From positions 62,001-126,000 of the forward strand of contig VXIS01000040.1 in the NCBI GenBank assembly GCA_008704415.1: a stretch of DNA of 64,000 nucleotides, in the 5' to 3' direction. The position numbers and the translations under genes are program-made. The notes below the pieces were generated by a model. That model was not told the DNA's origin. It was given only the letters and a program-made list of their open reading frames with translations, and did not search any database. This document shows positions 1 to 11,387 of the stretch, piece after piece (positions within the stretch are counted from its first letter, which is position 1; every line of letters begins with the position of its first letter). The stretch comes from Sphaerosporella brunnea (Eukaryota; Ascomycota; Pezizomycetes; Pezizales; Pyronemataceae).

Positions 1-176
1 GGCATAGAGATTTTCTACTTTCTACCCGGCGGGGATCAATCGTTCTTGTTCTTTGGAAGTAGAATGTCTATTCTGGACAAGTGTACTATACAACCACATC
101 ACATCGGCCTAAAGCAGCCGTCTAGAGTACAAACGCCTCACTATCCCCATCCCTCCACTTCAACTATCTGCCCGCT

Positions 177-888
177 TTATAGCCCCTCCTTCTCCAAATA
201 CTCCACCAAATCCTCAATGGTACACACCTTGAGCCCCCACTTCTTTCCGAACTCGAGGCAATCATCTCTCCGCATCATGAGTCCATCTTCCTCCTTAACC
301 AGCTCACAAATTGACACCGCCTCACTCTTCCCTGTCAACCTCGCAAACTCCACCGCCGCCTCCGTATGCCCACGTCTCACACGGACTCCGCCCTCCACAG
401 CGCGCAGGGGGAACATGTGACCGGGACTTCTAAAGTCGTCCCTCGTAGCATTGGGATCAGCCAGCTTCTGCGCAGTGAGCGCACGGTCATATGCCGAGAT
501 CCCCGTGGTGATAGTAGGGTCCCTCGAGTCCACCGACACCGTGAACGCCGTTGCGTGCGGTTCCTGGTTTTGTGTGACCATTTGCGGGAGCGCAAATTTA
601 TCGATCAGGGCGGGGGAGAGCGGGGTGCAGATCAGTCCACTTTCATCGTGTCAGCTTCCAACAATTACCTGCTAGCAAAAACCGGACGCGGAGGGGGAGC
701 GGGAGGAAGAAACAAACAAACCTGGTGTACCGCACCATAAACGCCATTTTCTCGGTGGTAAGGTCTTGCGCTGCGATCAAGAGGTCTCCTTCATTCTCAC
801 GGTCGGCGGAGTCGAGCACGACGATGAACTCGCCATTCTTGAAGGCCGCGATCGCCGCGGGTATGCTATCGAATTGCGGAGCTGGCAT
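177..888 (-). CDS. RIB3: 3,4-dihydroxy-2-butanone 4-phosphate synthase (RIB3), two exons
   Basis: The enzyme converts ribulose 5-phosphate to 3,4-dihydroxy-2-butanone 4-phosphate plus formate, one of the two branches feeding riboflavin synthesis. Exon 1 is 888..722 and exon 2 is 639..177, with an 82-nt intron. Splicing restores the family stretch MVRYTSGLICTPL. The product is 209 aa, the usual length for the fungal enzyme. Exon 1 carries the acidic active-site loop DSADRENEGDL near residues 27-37. Exon 2 carries RRGHTEAAVEFARLTG and the YDRALT segment. The ATG at 888 gives the normal N-terminus (AIAAFKNGEFIVVLD). No targeting signal is visible, so it is probably cytosolic. The frame is intact. 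Confidence 0.95.
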
Positions 889-1378
889 CGTGGTGGTGGT
901 GTTGGCGGCCGTGTGGTGGGGGTGGTGGGTATCTTCTATGGGGAGAGGGAGTGGTAGCTTGCTTTGCTTGTTGGTGGGGTTATGGTTCGTCTTTAAGGCC
1001 TCGGTATCAACCCAGCGGCCACATCCCTCTCCGAGGGCAGGAATTGATTGATTATTTGATTATTTTAGTAAACGGTGACAAAGCCTGCCGTAAGGGAGTG
1101 AGATGGATGTCATCATCTTGTCCGACTCATGATTTTCAAAGAAAGCATGGTCATCACCGCGAAGGAACTCCGAGCCAAAGTGCCGCCGCCTAACGGCATG
1201 CATATTATTGTTATTATTATTGCCGCTCGCATAGCTACTATGGCAAAAAACTGGGGCAAATTGTTCCCGCAGCACTATGACTGCATTGTCGTAGCCACTA
1301 TTCAAATGTATTACCAGCTTCATCTGGGTGCAATAAACGATTGACTGCCTAATGACAATTGCTATGATTAGACAATTA

Positions 1379-1493
1379 CCGTATTATCTCGGTAATAAGG
1401 CAACGTGGCTAAGTGACTTTGCCAGGAGGCTGAGTGACTTCACCACAGAGCGCAGTGACTTTGCCACATTGCCTTATTACCGAGATAATACGG
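1379..1493. mobile_element. 115-bp TIR miniature element (MITE), copy 1
   Basis: Perfect 25-bp terminal inverted repeats (1379..1403 and 1469..1493) begin CCGTATTATCTCGG. TA dinucleotides at 1377..1378 and 1494..1495 look like a TA target duplication, as in Tc1/mariner elements. Between the arms are three imperfect tandem 21-bp units, each containing AGTGACTT. There is no coding capacity. A second element of exactly the same length, with related ends and the same internal motif, lies at 24761..24875, and a longer relative lies at 27480..27855. Confidence 0.85.
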
Positions 1494-1622
1494 TATTTCA
1501 TTACGATAACATTACCGCAATATATGGTTTGGGGGGGGGCACCTGGTCATTTTCGCTTAGTAATACATAAAAAATGAATCTGCTTGTCTTGACAGGCAAC
1601 AATTGTCCAAAATCGGCGACCC

Positions 1623-1743
1623 CACATTCTCGACAACCAGGAAGAATCTGGAAAATCCGACTCAATCAGTCGATAGAGAGAGCGAAAACTAGGCGCCTGA
1701 CAGTCTTCTTTTAAAAAATATTTTTTTTTTGGTCGAGAATGTG
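1623..1743. repeat. Short inverted repeat pair
   Basis: CACATTCTCGAC (1623..1634) and its exact reverse complement (1732..1743) are 97 bp apart. Flanking bases are partly complementary too (GGCGACCC against GCGGCTCC). A decayed miniature element is possible, but no target duplication was recognised and the arms are short. The rest of the 1.4-kb gap between RIB3 and DLT1 holds only this, the element at 1379..1493 and the repeat at 1822. Confidence 0.35.
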
Positions 1744-1821
1744 CGGCTCCAAGACAGGGTGCCCAAAACCCTTTGGCTCTAGATGTCCCCAACCATAATA
1801 GAGTAGAATCACGTGACCTGG

Positions 1822-1968
1822 AAAACACGAAAAATTTACCTACCTTTGCCCGAGTGATACGCTGTGGGTAAGCTCTATCATAACACATACGTTTCACCCT
1901 TATTCTACGCGAGTGAGGCTGAACTTATCATGGCTCGCCGTGTGGTCACCACACGGATGTTCACTTGT
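1822..1968 (+). repeat. Dispersed direct repeat, copy A (downstream side of DLT1)
   Basis: About 147 bp matches 3720..3883 in the same orientation. The shared segment runs from CACGAAAAATTTACCTACC through CCCGAGTGATACGCTGTGGG to a small palindrome, CCGTGTGG TCA CCACACGG, and ends near TTCACTTGT. Relative to copy B it lacks a 4-bp and an 11-bp segment. There is no ORF, tRNA-like box or clear terminal inverted repeat. The family is not recognised. Confidence 0.75.
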
Positions 1969-2290
1969 CGTTAGAAAAGGACCTTGATTAAACAGACTAG
2001 AAGTACACCTCAGCTGCAGAGAGTAATAACCAGAAGCGCACCCAGTGCTGCAAATCCTCGCAAAGTTCCCACAGAGAACAAAACGAATGACAGAACAGAA
2101 ACATGTACAAGAAGAACAAGAAGCATTAGTAGTCGAAGGGGAGGTGTATGTACAGACGGCCAGACTCATGCAAGTATAGAAAACAAAAAAAAACAAAAAA
2201 AAACGCCATACACCCGCTCCAGATCCAAAAAAACCAACACTCTATTTTGTCAATGAAAGGAAACCAAACCAGGCGTGTGAAGGGTAAATA

Positions 2291-3382
2291 TCAGCCATCT
2301 CCACGTCGACCGGTCATACTGTCCATCTCAAACGTCTCTCCGCTTGCCCCACTGATACTGCTGACGTGTCTGTGCGGCCGCATGACGCCCACGCCAGTCG
2401 CCGTTCGAACCGCGCTGCCGGCTATATTGATTCTCTCTGGGGTGAAGCTTTCCATAGTGTTGACGCGTTCAGGCGTGTAGCCCTCTCCTTCATACGGCGT
2501 ATATCCGGATCCATAGTCCACACTCGAGCTAGTTTCATATCCTGCTCCCCCATAGTTTGGCATTGAGAACTGAGGTTGAGGCGGGGGGAACTGTTGTGTC
2601 GAAAACTGTGGGTCCCTGCGTACGGATCCTCCCGTACTCTCCGCATCGCCCGCATTTCTCCACACATCACCACCATTTCTGATGCCCTCCAACAGCCCCT
2701 TGAGCGCCCTCATCAGCTCCCTAAACTCCCTCTCTGCGATTCCCACGCCGCGTCGTCGAAACCTAGCACGTTCATAGAGCACCACAAACTCATCCGCCTG
2801 AGTCCTGGGCGCAATTTCCATGGTGACCAAGTTCTCAACCCACCCCTTGAACGTCATTCCAACCGGCCTATGCACCACCTGGCGCTCCCTAACTCTCTGC
2901 TCTGCTTCGCGCTCCACCAGCCCCGGCAGCTCCTCCAATATCTCCATGTACTCCACGCCCCCTAGGTCCCCTCCCGGCGGCGCCCACCCGGGATGATTAA
3001 TCTCGCCCCACACGCCACCACCCTGTTTGGGACGCGCCTGCAGAGCGATGGCCGCGCTTCTCGAAGCCCCGCGCGTCACTGCCGCATGTATCCTCTTCGG
3101 AAGCTGGTTTCTCGAGACTGGCGGGAGCGGCTTCGGGATGTCGGCAAGTAAACGACGAACGGTATACATCCGTCCCGTGTAGAGGATGATGGCGAGGACG
3201 GCGGTGAGGACATAAACGCCCGCGATCAAGAAGGGGTTATAGATCTGTCTCTTTCCCTTGCGGAGAGTCTGCTGGATTGCATCCGAGGGCGGCACCAAGA
3301 TCAGCGCCAGCAGGAGAAGCGACAAAAGGGTGAAGGTGGTGCTGTAGAAGAGGTGGAAGACAGTGAACTTGAAGCGCGGCAT
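2291..3382 (-). CDS. DLT1: Defect-at-low-temperature protein 1 (DLT1 family)
   Basis: A single-exon gene of 363 aa. The N-terminus has two membrane segments at about residues 12-34 and 50-72, separated by a short basic loop with RKGKRQIYNPF. These are followed by the conserved cytosolic region (RLLADIPKPLPPVSR, WGEINHPGWAPP, then YMEILEELPGLVE). The C-terminal third is low-complexity and rich in Gly, Ser, Pro and Tyr. The layout fits the fungal DLT1 family, named for a cold-sensitive yeast phenotype whose biochemical role is unknown. The ATG at 3382 puts the first membrane segment at the usual distance. The gene lies between two direct copies of a dispersed repeat. Confidence 0.85.
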   Translation of the reverse strand: MPRFKFTVFHLFYSTTFTLLSLLLLALILVPPSDAIQQTLRKGKRQIYNPFLIAGVYVLTAVLAIILYTGRMYTVRRLLADIPKPLPPVSRNQLPKRIHAAVTRGASRSAAIALQARPKQGGGVWGEINHPGWAPPGGDLGGVEYMEILEELPGLVEREAEQRVRERQVVHRPVGMTFKGWVENLVTMEIAPRTQADEFVVLYERARFRRRGVGIAEREFRELMRALKGLLEGIRNGGDVWRNAGDAESTGGSVRRDPQFSTQQFPPPQPQFSMPNYGGAGYETSSSVDYGSGYTPYEGEGYTPERVNTMESFTPERINIAGSAVRTATGVGVMRPHRHVSSISGASGETFEMDSMTGRRGDG

Positions 3383-3719
3383 TTATTAGGTTTTATTGAG
3401 TTCTTGGAAGGAGCGGGAATGCGCGCTCGTTGGGTGCGGGCATTTGGGATGAGAGAGCGACTGTGGTGAGCGTTGGCTGCGCGCAGTCGCCAGATGTTGC
3501 ACGAAGCGAAATGGTGGTGCAAGGGGATGACGTTGCTTGGCAGAGATGCGGAGCGATTATTATAGTTCATGACATATCACTCGCTGAGCAATGAGCATTT
3601 CGCTATCTACCAATTCAAAAACCTGCAAGGGCAGACCGAATAAGCCCATTACACATCACGATCACCATCACCATATATATAGAGCAAAGTGAGCCGCTGC
3701 GGTGGCGCAACACGGTGGC

Positions 3720-3883
3720 GCAACACGGAAAACTTTCCCTACCTTTGCCCGAGTGATACGCTGTGGGTAAGCTCTATCATAACACACACATACGTTTCAC
3801 CCTTATTCTACGCGGTCAAAAATTGAGTGAAGCTGAACTTATCATGGCTCACCGTGTGGTCACCACACGGATGTTCGCTTGTA
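3720..3883 (+). repeat. Dispersed direct repeat, copy B (upstream side of DLT1)
   Basis: This is the longer partner of 1822..1968, with an extra ACAC and an extra 11-bp block. Just before it, a 13-bp unit (CGGTGGCGCAACA) is duplicated in tandem at about 3699..3725. Copies A and B bracket DLT1 in the same orientation. The remainder of the DLT1 to NUP gap (3383..4131) shows nothing else recognisable. Confidence 0.75.
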
Positions 3884-4131
3884 CTCTCAAAAAGAACCAC
3901 GCAAGCCCACACTGCTTGTACCCCTCATGATACATACATGTAATTCAGCAGTACACAATAGAACGCAAAGTGAGATGAAGAGCAAAAAAGAGCAAGAAGA
4001 ACAGTGAAAAATCTGAGAAAAGCGCAACAATAATGGAAATAGCCCGTATGTATCATACCTCATCCATCATCTCCCTATTTTGAACGCGAACAAGCCCCCT
4101 CAACAGACTGAAAAATGCCCGCGTACGCGTA

Positions 4132-7100
4132 CTATACAGCAATTCCCTTCAACTTCGCCTTGTAGAATTCCAGACTCAGGTTGACCGTTTTCTTGAGGTA
4201 TTGATCCTCAGTCAACGGTAGCTCCAGAACCTTTGTCTTTTCGTTGGTCTGCAAATAACGCAGTTAGCCCTGAAATCAAAACCAGTGTTGAGGATGAACA
4301 TACCACGTCGCCAAGCTTAACCACGAACGATCCCACAACGCCCGCCATCTCACGCACCGCAATGTTCTGTAAGAACCCATGACGCTCCACGTTCTTCAAC
4401 GCACTGAGCAACCTCAGAGCCACCTCACGCTTCTCGTCCCGAGCTTTAGGGGTGTCTCTGGTGGACAGCTCCAGTAGGCGGATGTAATCGAGGTAAACCT
4501 GTCCACCAAGGCCCCATCCCTCGGGCTGGACAGAAGGTTCAAACTTGGCCAGAATCTTCTTGAGGTTGTCCAGGTTTCCGGAAATTATAGCCGCGGGAGC
4601 AACCTGCTGAATGATAGTCCTGTGCGCTTCGACCCAGGCTTTAGCAGTAATAAGGTACTCTGCCTCGAGGAGATGGTTTCCAGCGGATCGTGCCTGAAGT
4701 GCCTTCGCTTCGTAGATCCAAGGGCGCGGAACGCGCAGCATACTCTCCAAGAAGTTCAGCTTCTCGACGTCTTCAAGCTCGTCAACATGTCGGCCGATGA
4801 GGTTCTTGATAGCTGCACCACGGGCGTCGGCGTCCTGGACATGCAGAAGCACGAACAAGGCCCATTCCCAGAGACCGGCGTTTTCGAGACCTCCGGCAAA
4901 ATCGGTGGTGAGCTGGTTCGCCCTGCTACCGGCCACAAGGCCCACGCCGTCAGGGCTGGATGTGCTGCCGGTGAAGTCCCGGATACCCAGTCTCGAAAAA
5001 ATGACACGAAGCTGCCATGCCAACCTGTAGTCAATCTTGTTTGGACCAAAATTGGCTGGAGCAAAAACGTCTTCGAGATTGAGGCTGTCCGTCGCATAGA
5101 TCTTAAGCAGGCCCCATAGAATATCGATCGCATCGGGGGCGTCGTCGTGAGCACTGAGATACCATGGCTTAGGCCGAGATACCTTGTCAGGGTAGCGGTT
5201 GAGGTCATCTTCGTAGCACTGCACTAAACGGCCAATGCCCTCCTCTTCAAAGATACCGTACCAATACTTCAACGCCACCGCCCTCTTCCAATCCAGTCCA
5301 AAATGTTGGGCGATGAAGAACGTGGCAGCTACATCCTCAGCAGGGCTCTTGACGCCCTCAGAAGAGCAGGTCTCTCCCGAAAGAAGTTCGTACAAAACTC
5401 GGATGGGGATTGAGAGCTCGGAGAGAACACCTTTGTTTCTCCAGTGCTCAAGCTGCTTGCGAACTGTTTCTCGGGCAGTCTTATCACCGCCAAGCATGGG
5501 AAGCAAAGTAGCGATCCTGAAATTATGAGCATCAACCAAGACTGAGCAAGCTTCCTCGACACGATGCGCGGTGAGGTGAGCGAATGCAGCTTCTTCGGCT
5601 GTGGACGCTAACTGCGCATGTCTATCGGCGTCCTGCTCCACGAGCTCCTCAAAAAACCGAGACAAAAGCTGCTTACGCTTCTGTTCACGCATGTACCGGG
5701 CGGTCTCGGCTGAGACATCCTCTTTAATTGTGACGTCGGTAAGGGGATCCCAGAGGACGCTGGCAAGCTTCCAAACACTCCGCTCGTGCTGGTCTTTTGG
5801 GTCGAACGACCACGCCAGCTCTGCGAATGACTGAAAGAGAGCACTGAGCTTGATCTCAGCGTACGGAATGCCGAACTCATCGAGCCGGATATCAGTAACT
5901 CGCAGCTGTTGCTGCAGAGGCTTGGGAACAACGTGCATCTAAGTTTTTGAGTCAGTCAAGAACTATGGCAAGAACGGAAAAACACTATCCAGCAAAATCA
6001 TACCTTTGTTCCAGAGTTGACCTTCACAACACTCAAACTTCCTTCGTTCTTTCGGACTCGCAGTGCCTCCAGTTGTCCCATATAGATGATCATACCTTCA
6101 GGACCCCAACAAGGTCGCACCGCTTTCCGCCAGTCTAAGTCCTGTGTGTCCAAGGCATGGTGGTCGAAGTATGCGTCGGATCGGATAGAAGAGGCCAGTG
6201 GTTTTTTTGTGACGATCCTGATGCTTTCAAAGCCATATCTTGAACCGCTAGGAGAAGACTAAATGGGCACACACCAGAACATGTCTCAGCATTTTATTCC
6301 CCGTTACAACTACTAACAACAAAAGACAACATTGAACAGATCCCGTATTGAAAGCGAACAGGACTAAGCCAAATATGACATAACCACAGAAAGAGAAAGT
6401 CAAACCTCAAATTGATCCCGTTTCCTCGTTTTGCTCATATCTTTGCGCACACTGCCATTGAGCTTCGTGGGGCTGCCGTAAAGGTCATTCGCCAAATCCA
6501 ACAGTCCGTAGTTGAGAGGCTCCATCGTAGATTTGCGGGGGCTGGCAGACTTGTTGACCGCAGCGAAGAAGCTCTCACCACCGAAACGCCGCTTAACCGG
6601 ACTGATCGTGTTATTAAGTTGCTCGGTCCAGTCACGACCCATCGGCAAAGCCTTTGGAGTCGCACCAATCGATTTCGCCGGGGATCGCTCCGGAGACGAC
6701 ATCATAATCTGCTTCCTCGGGGTATCGTCGACAACTCCGGTCGTATCCTCATCCTCATCTTCTTCCGCAATCACTGTCAACTGGCCCTCGTCCTCCACCA
6801 TCTCGTCCTCCGACGCGGGCTCCGCAGGCTCTTCTTCTTCCTCAATGCTGCCTACGGAGCCTTCCCCTAAAAAAGGCTCCCCATCCATGGTGACATCACC
6901 CTCCCCATCATCATATTCGTACGAGGCGTCGGTTTCGTCTAAGAAAGAACCCGGGTGCTGATCCCTAGGAGGGCCACGCGCAAGAGCTCCCGTCGCTTTG
7001 GGGAGCCTCTTGAAATCGAAGGTGTCATCAAGTCCAGAACTTGAGTCGACGCCGCTGATATCGGCATCCATGGTGTCCTCGTCGTCAATGAGGAGCGAGG

Positions 7101-10100
7101 CAGGGGTCACGATAGCCGGCCTCGGAGTAGGAGTCTGGCCTTCTTCGGTGACATAGCTGGCGTCTTCCTCATGGGCAACGTCCTGCTCGTCCATCTCCTC
7201 ATCACTGTCAACAAGACCGTAGGTCGTGAAATGGCGGACCTTGAAGATCCAGAGACCTGACTGAGGCTGATAGTCGACGAACTCGGTATCCTTAATACTC
7301 CTCAGACGCTTGATGTGCGTTATGTATCTGGGGTGTTCGGGATCGACAATCTTTTCGCGCTGGTTCTTGGTGAGAGGGAAGCACTCCTCTAGAGAGATGA
7401 GTGCAGGGACGTTGAGGCCAGTACCGGGGGCAGGCTTAGACATCTCCTCGGGGTAGACTGTGCATACCCTGGGTTCGAAGATAACCAACTTGCCTGGAAT
7501 TTCCTCAATCTTGCACTCAATCTCGGTGACATCCACGGGGTTCTCGAAGCGTACCGAGCCATAGCCACGACGACCGACAGTGAGACCATGAAGCTTCTTC
7601 CGCTGCTCTTGGCTCAAAGACTTGAGCTTCTGAGCGCTGGGAACCATCCAGTAGGAGCCCGGTTCCTTGTCATCCTTTGGCACCGGGACGAGAGCAAGTT
7701 CGTTGCCCGCAGCAGAATCGTTCTGAGGCGCGCCGGGTGTGCTTGCCGGAGAGAATTCGTCGTCAGTGGCACGTCTCCGTTCAGGAGTGCGTCTGATGTA
7801 ACCCAGCTCATCAGAGCTCGGCGCTGGTCCATTGGTAGCCTTCACGGCAGTGTCGCTGCTGCCAGGGGAGGCAAAGAGATCCTCATCCCTCTTCTCATTG
7901 ACGTCGAAGCTGACAGTCTTCTTCAAGATGCCTTTCTGGTTGTTGGCGCTTCCCCGTCCGGTGCTGACGGTCTCCGCCCTTACATGAGGTTCCGAGTCGT
8001 CATTGAACAAGCCTTGATCACGAATCTTCTTGTCAATGACCAACTTCTTCAAGCCAGCAATCCGGCTGGTGCCGCTTGAGAAAGCGCTCGCGTTCAATAC
8101 CGTGTCATCTCCATCGAAGAGACTCAACCTGTTGTTAGTAGACAGTGACTGCCTGAAACTTCCTCCGCTTCCCAAGGCGGCGCCTGCCGAGGATGAAGCG
8201 AATGGTGATCCGGTCTTAGTGAAGCTGGTGCCGAGACGAGGAGTAAGAGCAGGCTGCCTGGGAGCGATCTTGTGATGCGGAATCATGGCAGCCTTCTTGT
8301 TCTGGGTAGCGTTAAGCGGAGTAGCGATAGGGCCCACAGGTCCCTGCGCGCTGACACCTAGAGAGCCGAGCAGCGCTGTGTTGCCATACGGAGAGTCGGA
8401 GATCGACGTCGTGAACTGTTGCTGCTGTTGGTTCTGCTGGCCAATGGCACTTGCAAACAAGCCACCGCCTTGTTGCTGTTGTTGCTGTTGTGGCTGCTGG
8501 GTACCAAACAACGAACTACCTGCAGGCTGGTTACTCGCTGTGTTCAGGTTGCCAAATAGTCCACCACCCTGGTTCTGGGCGGTGTTGGTCCCAAACAGAC
8601 CACCTGGCTTACTCTGAAACAATCCACCACCGCCGGTTGTGCCGGTGTTGCTCTGGGGGCCAAAAAGTCCACCTCCAGTCGTGGTCGCAGCAGGTTGGTT
8701 GCTACCGAAAAGACCACCTCCGGTTTGTTGGGTTTGAGTGGTCCCAAACAGTCCACCACCGGTAGTGCCAGTGGTAGCCGTGCCGCCGAAAGCAGGCTTG
8801 CTTCCGAAAAGACCGCCTGTCTGCGTTTGCTGTTGCTGCGGCTGCTGAGTTTGCTGCTGGTTGCCAAACAGACCGCCACCCGTAGCCGGTGTAGTCGTTG
8901 TAGTACCGAAACCGAAAGCGGGCTTCTGTTGCTGCTGCTGCTGAGCGCCAAACCCTCCGAAACCTGTAGTTTGCTGTTGCTGGGGCTGGCTCTGACCGAA
9001 TGCTCCGGGGCCGAATCCGGTGGTGGCGGGCTGAGCACCAAATGCCGGAGTTTGTTGCTGCTGCTGAGGTGGCTGCTGGCCGAACAGGCCGCCACCGGTT
9101 GTGCCAGTGTTGGTGGTTCCAAAACCAGTGCCAGTATTAGTGCCAAACCCTCCGGCCGTCGGAGTGGATGTAGTTCCTCCAAAGGAGAAACCATTTGCTG
9201 GCTTGGCTTGGGTCGCAGCACCAAACGCGCCGCTGGTGTTGGATCCAAATGCGCCAGTGCCCGTGGTCGTGCCAGTAGTACCAAATCCACCTGTAGTTCC
9301 AGTGTTCGAACCGAACAGACCACCACCAATTGTACCAGTATTGGATGCTCCGAACAAACCAGCAGTCGCCGGCTTCTGTCCAAAGAGGCCACCACTAGGC
9401 GTGTTGCTGGTAGCGCCGAAGCCACCGGTCGTGGCTCCAAAACCACCAGTCTGCTGCTGGTTTTGGCCGGTGTTTCCAAACATTCCTCCACCTGCACCCG
9501 CACCAAATCCGGCAGTTGTGGTAGCCGGGGTGTTCGTGTTGCCAAAGGCAGAAAACCCGAAAGCACCTGTTTGACCGGCCGAGTTACCGTAGCGTCTTCC
9601 AGTGGCGTAGTCTTGAAGGCGTAGTTCCTGTTACACTAGTCAACAATGTCGTCAGCCGCGTCGTCGAAGACGAAACTTACTTCTAGAGACCAGTTTTTGT
9701 ATGCTGGCATGAATGATATCGTCTGGAAATGGTTGGTAACACTGCTGTTCAGCTCCTTCTCTTGCGTTGTGGTATAAGGAGTAGTGGCCGTTCCGTTGAG
9801 CGGAGGTTGCAAGGTATCAGTTCCACCAAAGCCTATTTGGCCAGTACCTGTAGCACCGAACGCAGGAGTCGTGGTGGTAGGAGCAGCTGTTCCAAATAGA
9901 CCGCCGCCTGTAGCGCCAGTGGTGGGAGGTGCTCCAAATGCAGGCTTTTGTGCTCCGAACATTCCTCCTCCAGTCGTGTTAGCTGCACCAAAGCCAGGAG
10001 TTGTGGTGTTGCTGCCAAAGCCACCGAAACCGCCGGTTGTGCCTGTGGTAGCAGTGTTCGAACCAAAGAGACCACCGCTGGTTGTTGTTGCACCAAAGGC

Positions 10101-10820
10101 AGGTTTAGCTCCGAACGCGTTAGTTGTGCCAAAACCTACATCAAGAGACATCAGTTAGCTATTACTTATACCTTGAAATTTCAAGACAAGGGTCGGGTGT
10201 CTATTGTGACGTAGACTAGGCTGTGCGCGGCATGACAGAAGATGCCAGTCACTCAAGGTCGGGGAGGGGGAGCCAACGATGATTGTGCAACAGACGACGA
10301 TGATTCACGGTGGGTAAATTAATCGAGAGCCGTACCTCCTCCAGTAGTCGTACCGCCAAAAGTGGGTGTCGAACCAAAGCCGGGACCTGTGTTGGTACCA
10401 AATGCACCTCCAGTTCCAAAGCCTGATGAAAAGTCGCGGAGCGGATACGTCAGTTGTCTATCGGAAACTCGAAAAGCGAACCGATCGCGAACGACCAATC
10501 CATCCAAGCGTGAAATCATATCATCGTCGCGGCAACCATCGTCGGCCTCTTCCCAAACCGCAAGGATATCGACGCGACGCGTTATCCAGAAAACAGGACA
10601 CGATGCAGGTTGCGCCGCCGCCAAATGCCTTGCATTCAAGCACAGCTCGATGGAATTTGCGCACACACAAAGAAGATCTGGAGTCGAACGCACCTGGACC
10701 GGTTCCTTGTTGCTGATTCGGTTGACCAAATCCACCTCCTGAGCCGAAAACGCTGCCGGTAGTACCGGGGTTGCTGGCGCCGAAGCCCCCGAAACCGCCT
10801 CCACTGGCTTGACCGAACAT
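4132..10820 (-). CDS. NUP145: Nup98-Nup96 nucleoporin precursor (NUP145/sonB type), seven exons
   Basis: Exons: 10820..10694, 10422..10336, 10135..9681, 9627..6406, 6258..6004, 5938..4304 and 4248..4132, giving 1,965 aa in one frame. Order: GLFG/FG repeats; a Gle2-binding motif across the exon 3/4 joint (SLE then ELRLQDYATGRRYG, about residue 221-237); more FG repeats rich in Gln and Thr; the Nup98 autoproteolytic domain from about 875; and from about 1024 the acidic linker and Nup96 helical scaffold. The cleavage motif reads HFT at residues 1022-1024 (codons at 7233..7225), so cleavage is expected after Phe1023. That would release an FG nucleoporin and a Y-complex scaffold subunit. Thr replaces the usual Ser nucleophile. 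Exon 5 (SSPSGSRYG...WGPEGMIIYMGQLEALR) links the two halves. The gene diverges from CDC31. Confidence 0.93.
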
Positions 10821-11387
10821 GATGGCGGCGCTGTTCGGGAGGAGCGCGTCAAGCAGAGATGTCTGTTGCTGTCGTTAAGTTTGTTCACCGCGCGCAGGTG
10901 GCGGTAGATGTGAGAGGGTTTGGGTAAAGTTGGTGGTGTGGAAGGCAAGAAGCGAGGGGGGTGGGAGGCGAAGAGGAAGAGCAGTGGCAGCCAACACCAA
11001 CTGAGGAACACGTACAAAAATTAGGTATTCGGATGCATCAGTCTGCCAAGCCACATTGGATTTTGTGTGTGTAACGCTGCAATTGGCTGGAACTCTCAAT
11101 ACTTAATAAAAAGCAATATCCAAAATCGAAAGAGTCACTCCGCATGATCCACACAACGAAATGCAGTCACTCTCTGCGATGGGCTGAGTCTTCGTGTCAT
11201 GCCGCGATCACGTGGTCCTTCGTCGCTTGTTTGGCGCTAGCTAGTCGCGTCGCGCACACCTCTCGCTTGTGTTACAACAACACAACACGCTACCCAACAC
11301 CCCCCGCAACAAATCGAATCTCGCCTTCCCATACCCCCCCCCCCCAAAACACTCCTCGACAACCTCCATCTGTAGCTGCAACAACCG
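10821..11387. promoter_or_regulatory. Shared divergent promoter region of the NUP98-96 gene and CDC31
   Basis: A 567-bp gap lies between the start codons of two head-to-head genes. It contains pyrimidine-rich tracts on both strands, including a C-run at about 11334..11343 close to the centrin start. These are common just upstream of fungal transcription starts. No specific factor site could be assigned with confidence. Co-regulation is only inferred from the arrangement. Confidence 0.5.

Noticed and set aside
8544..9624. Long open frames on both strands across the FG-repeat exon
   Set aside because: They are compositional shadows of the Gly/Phe/Thr/Gln repeat coding sequence of the nucleoporin.
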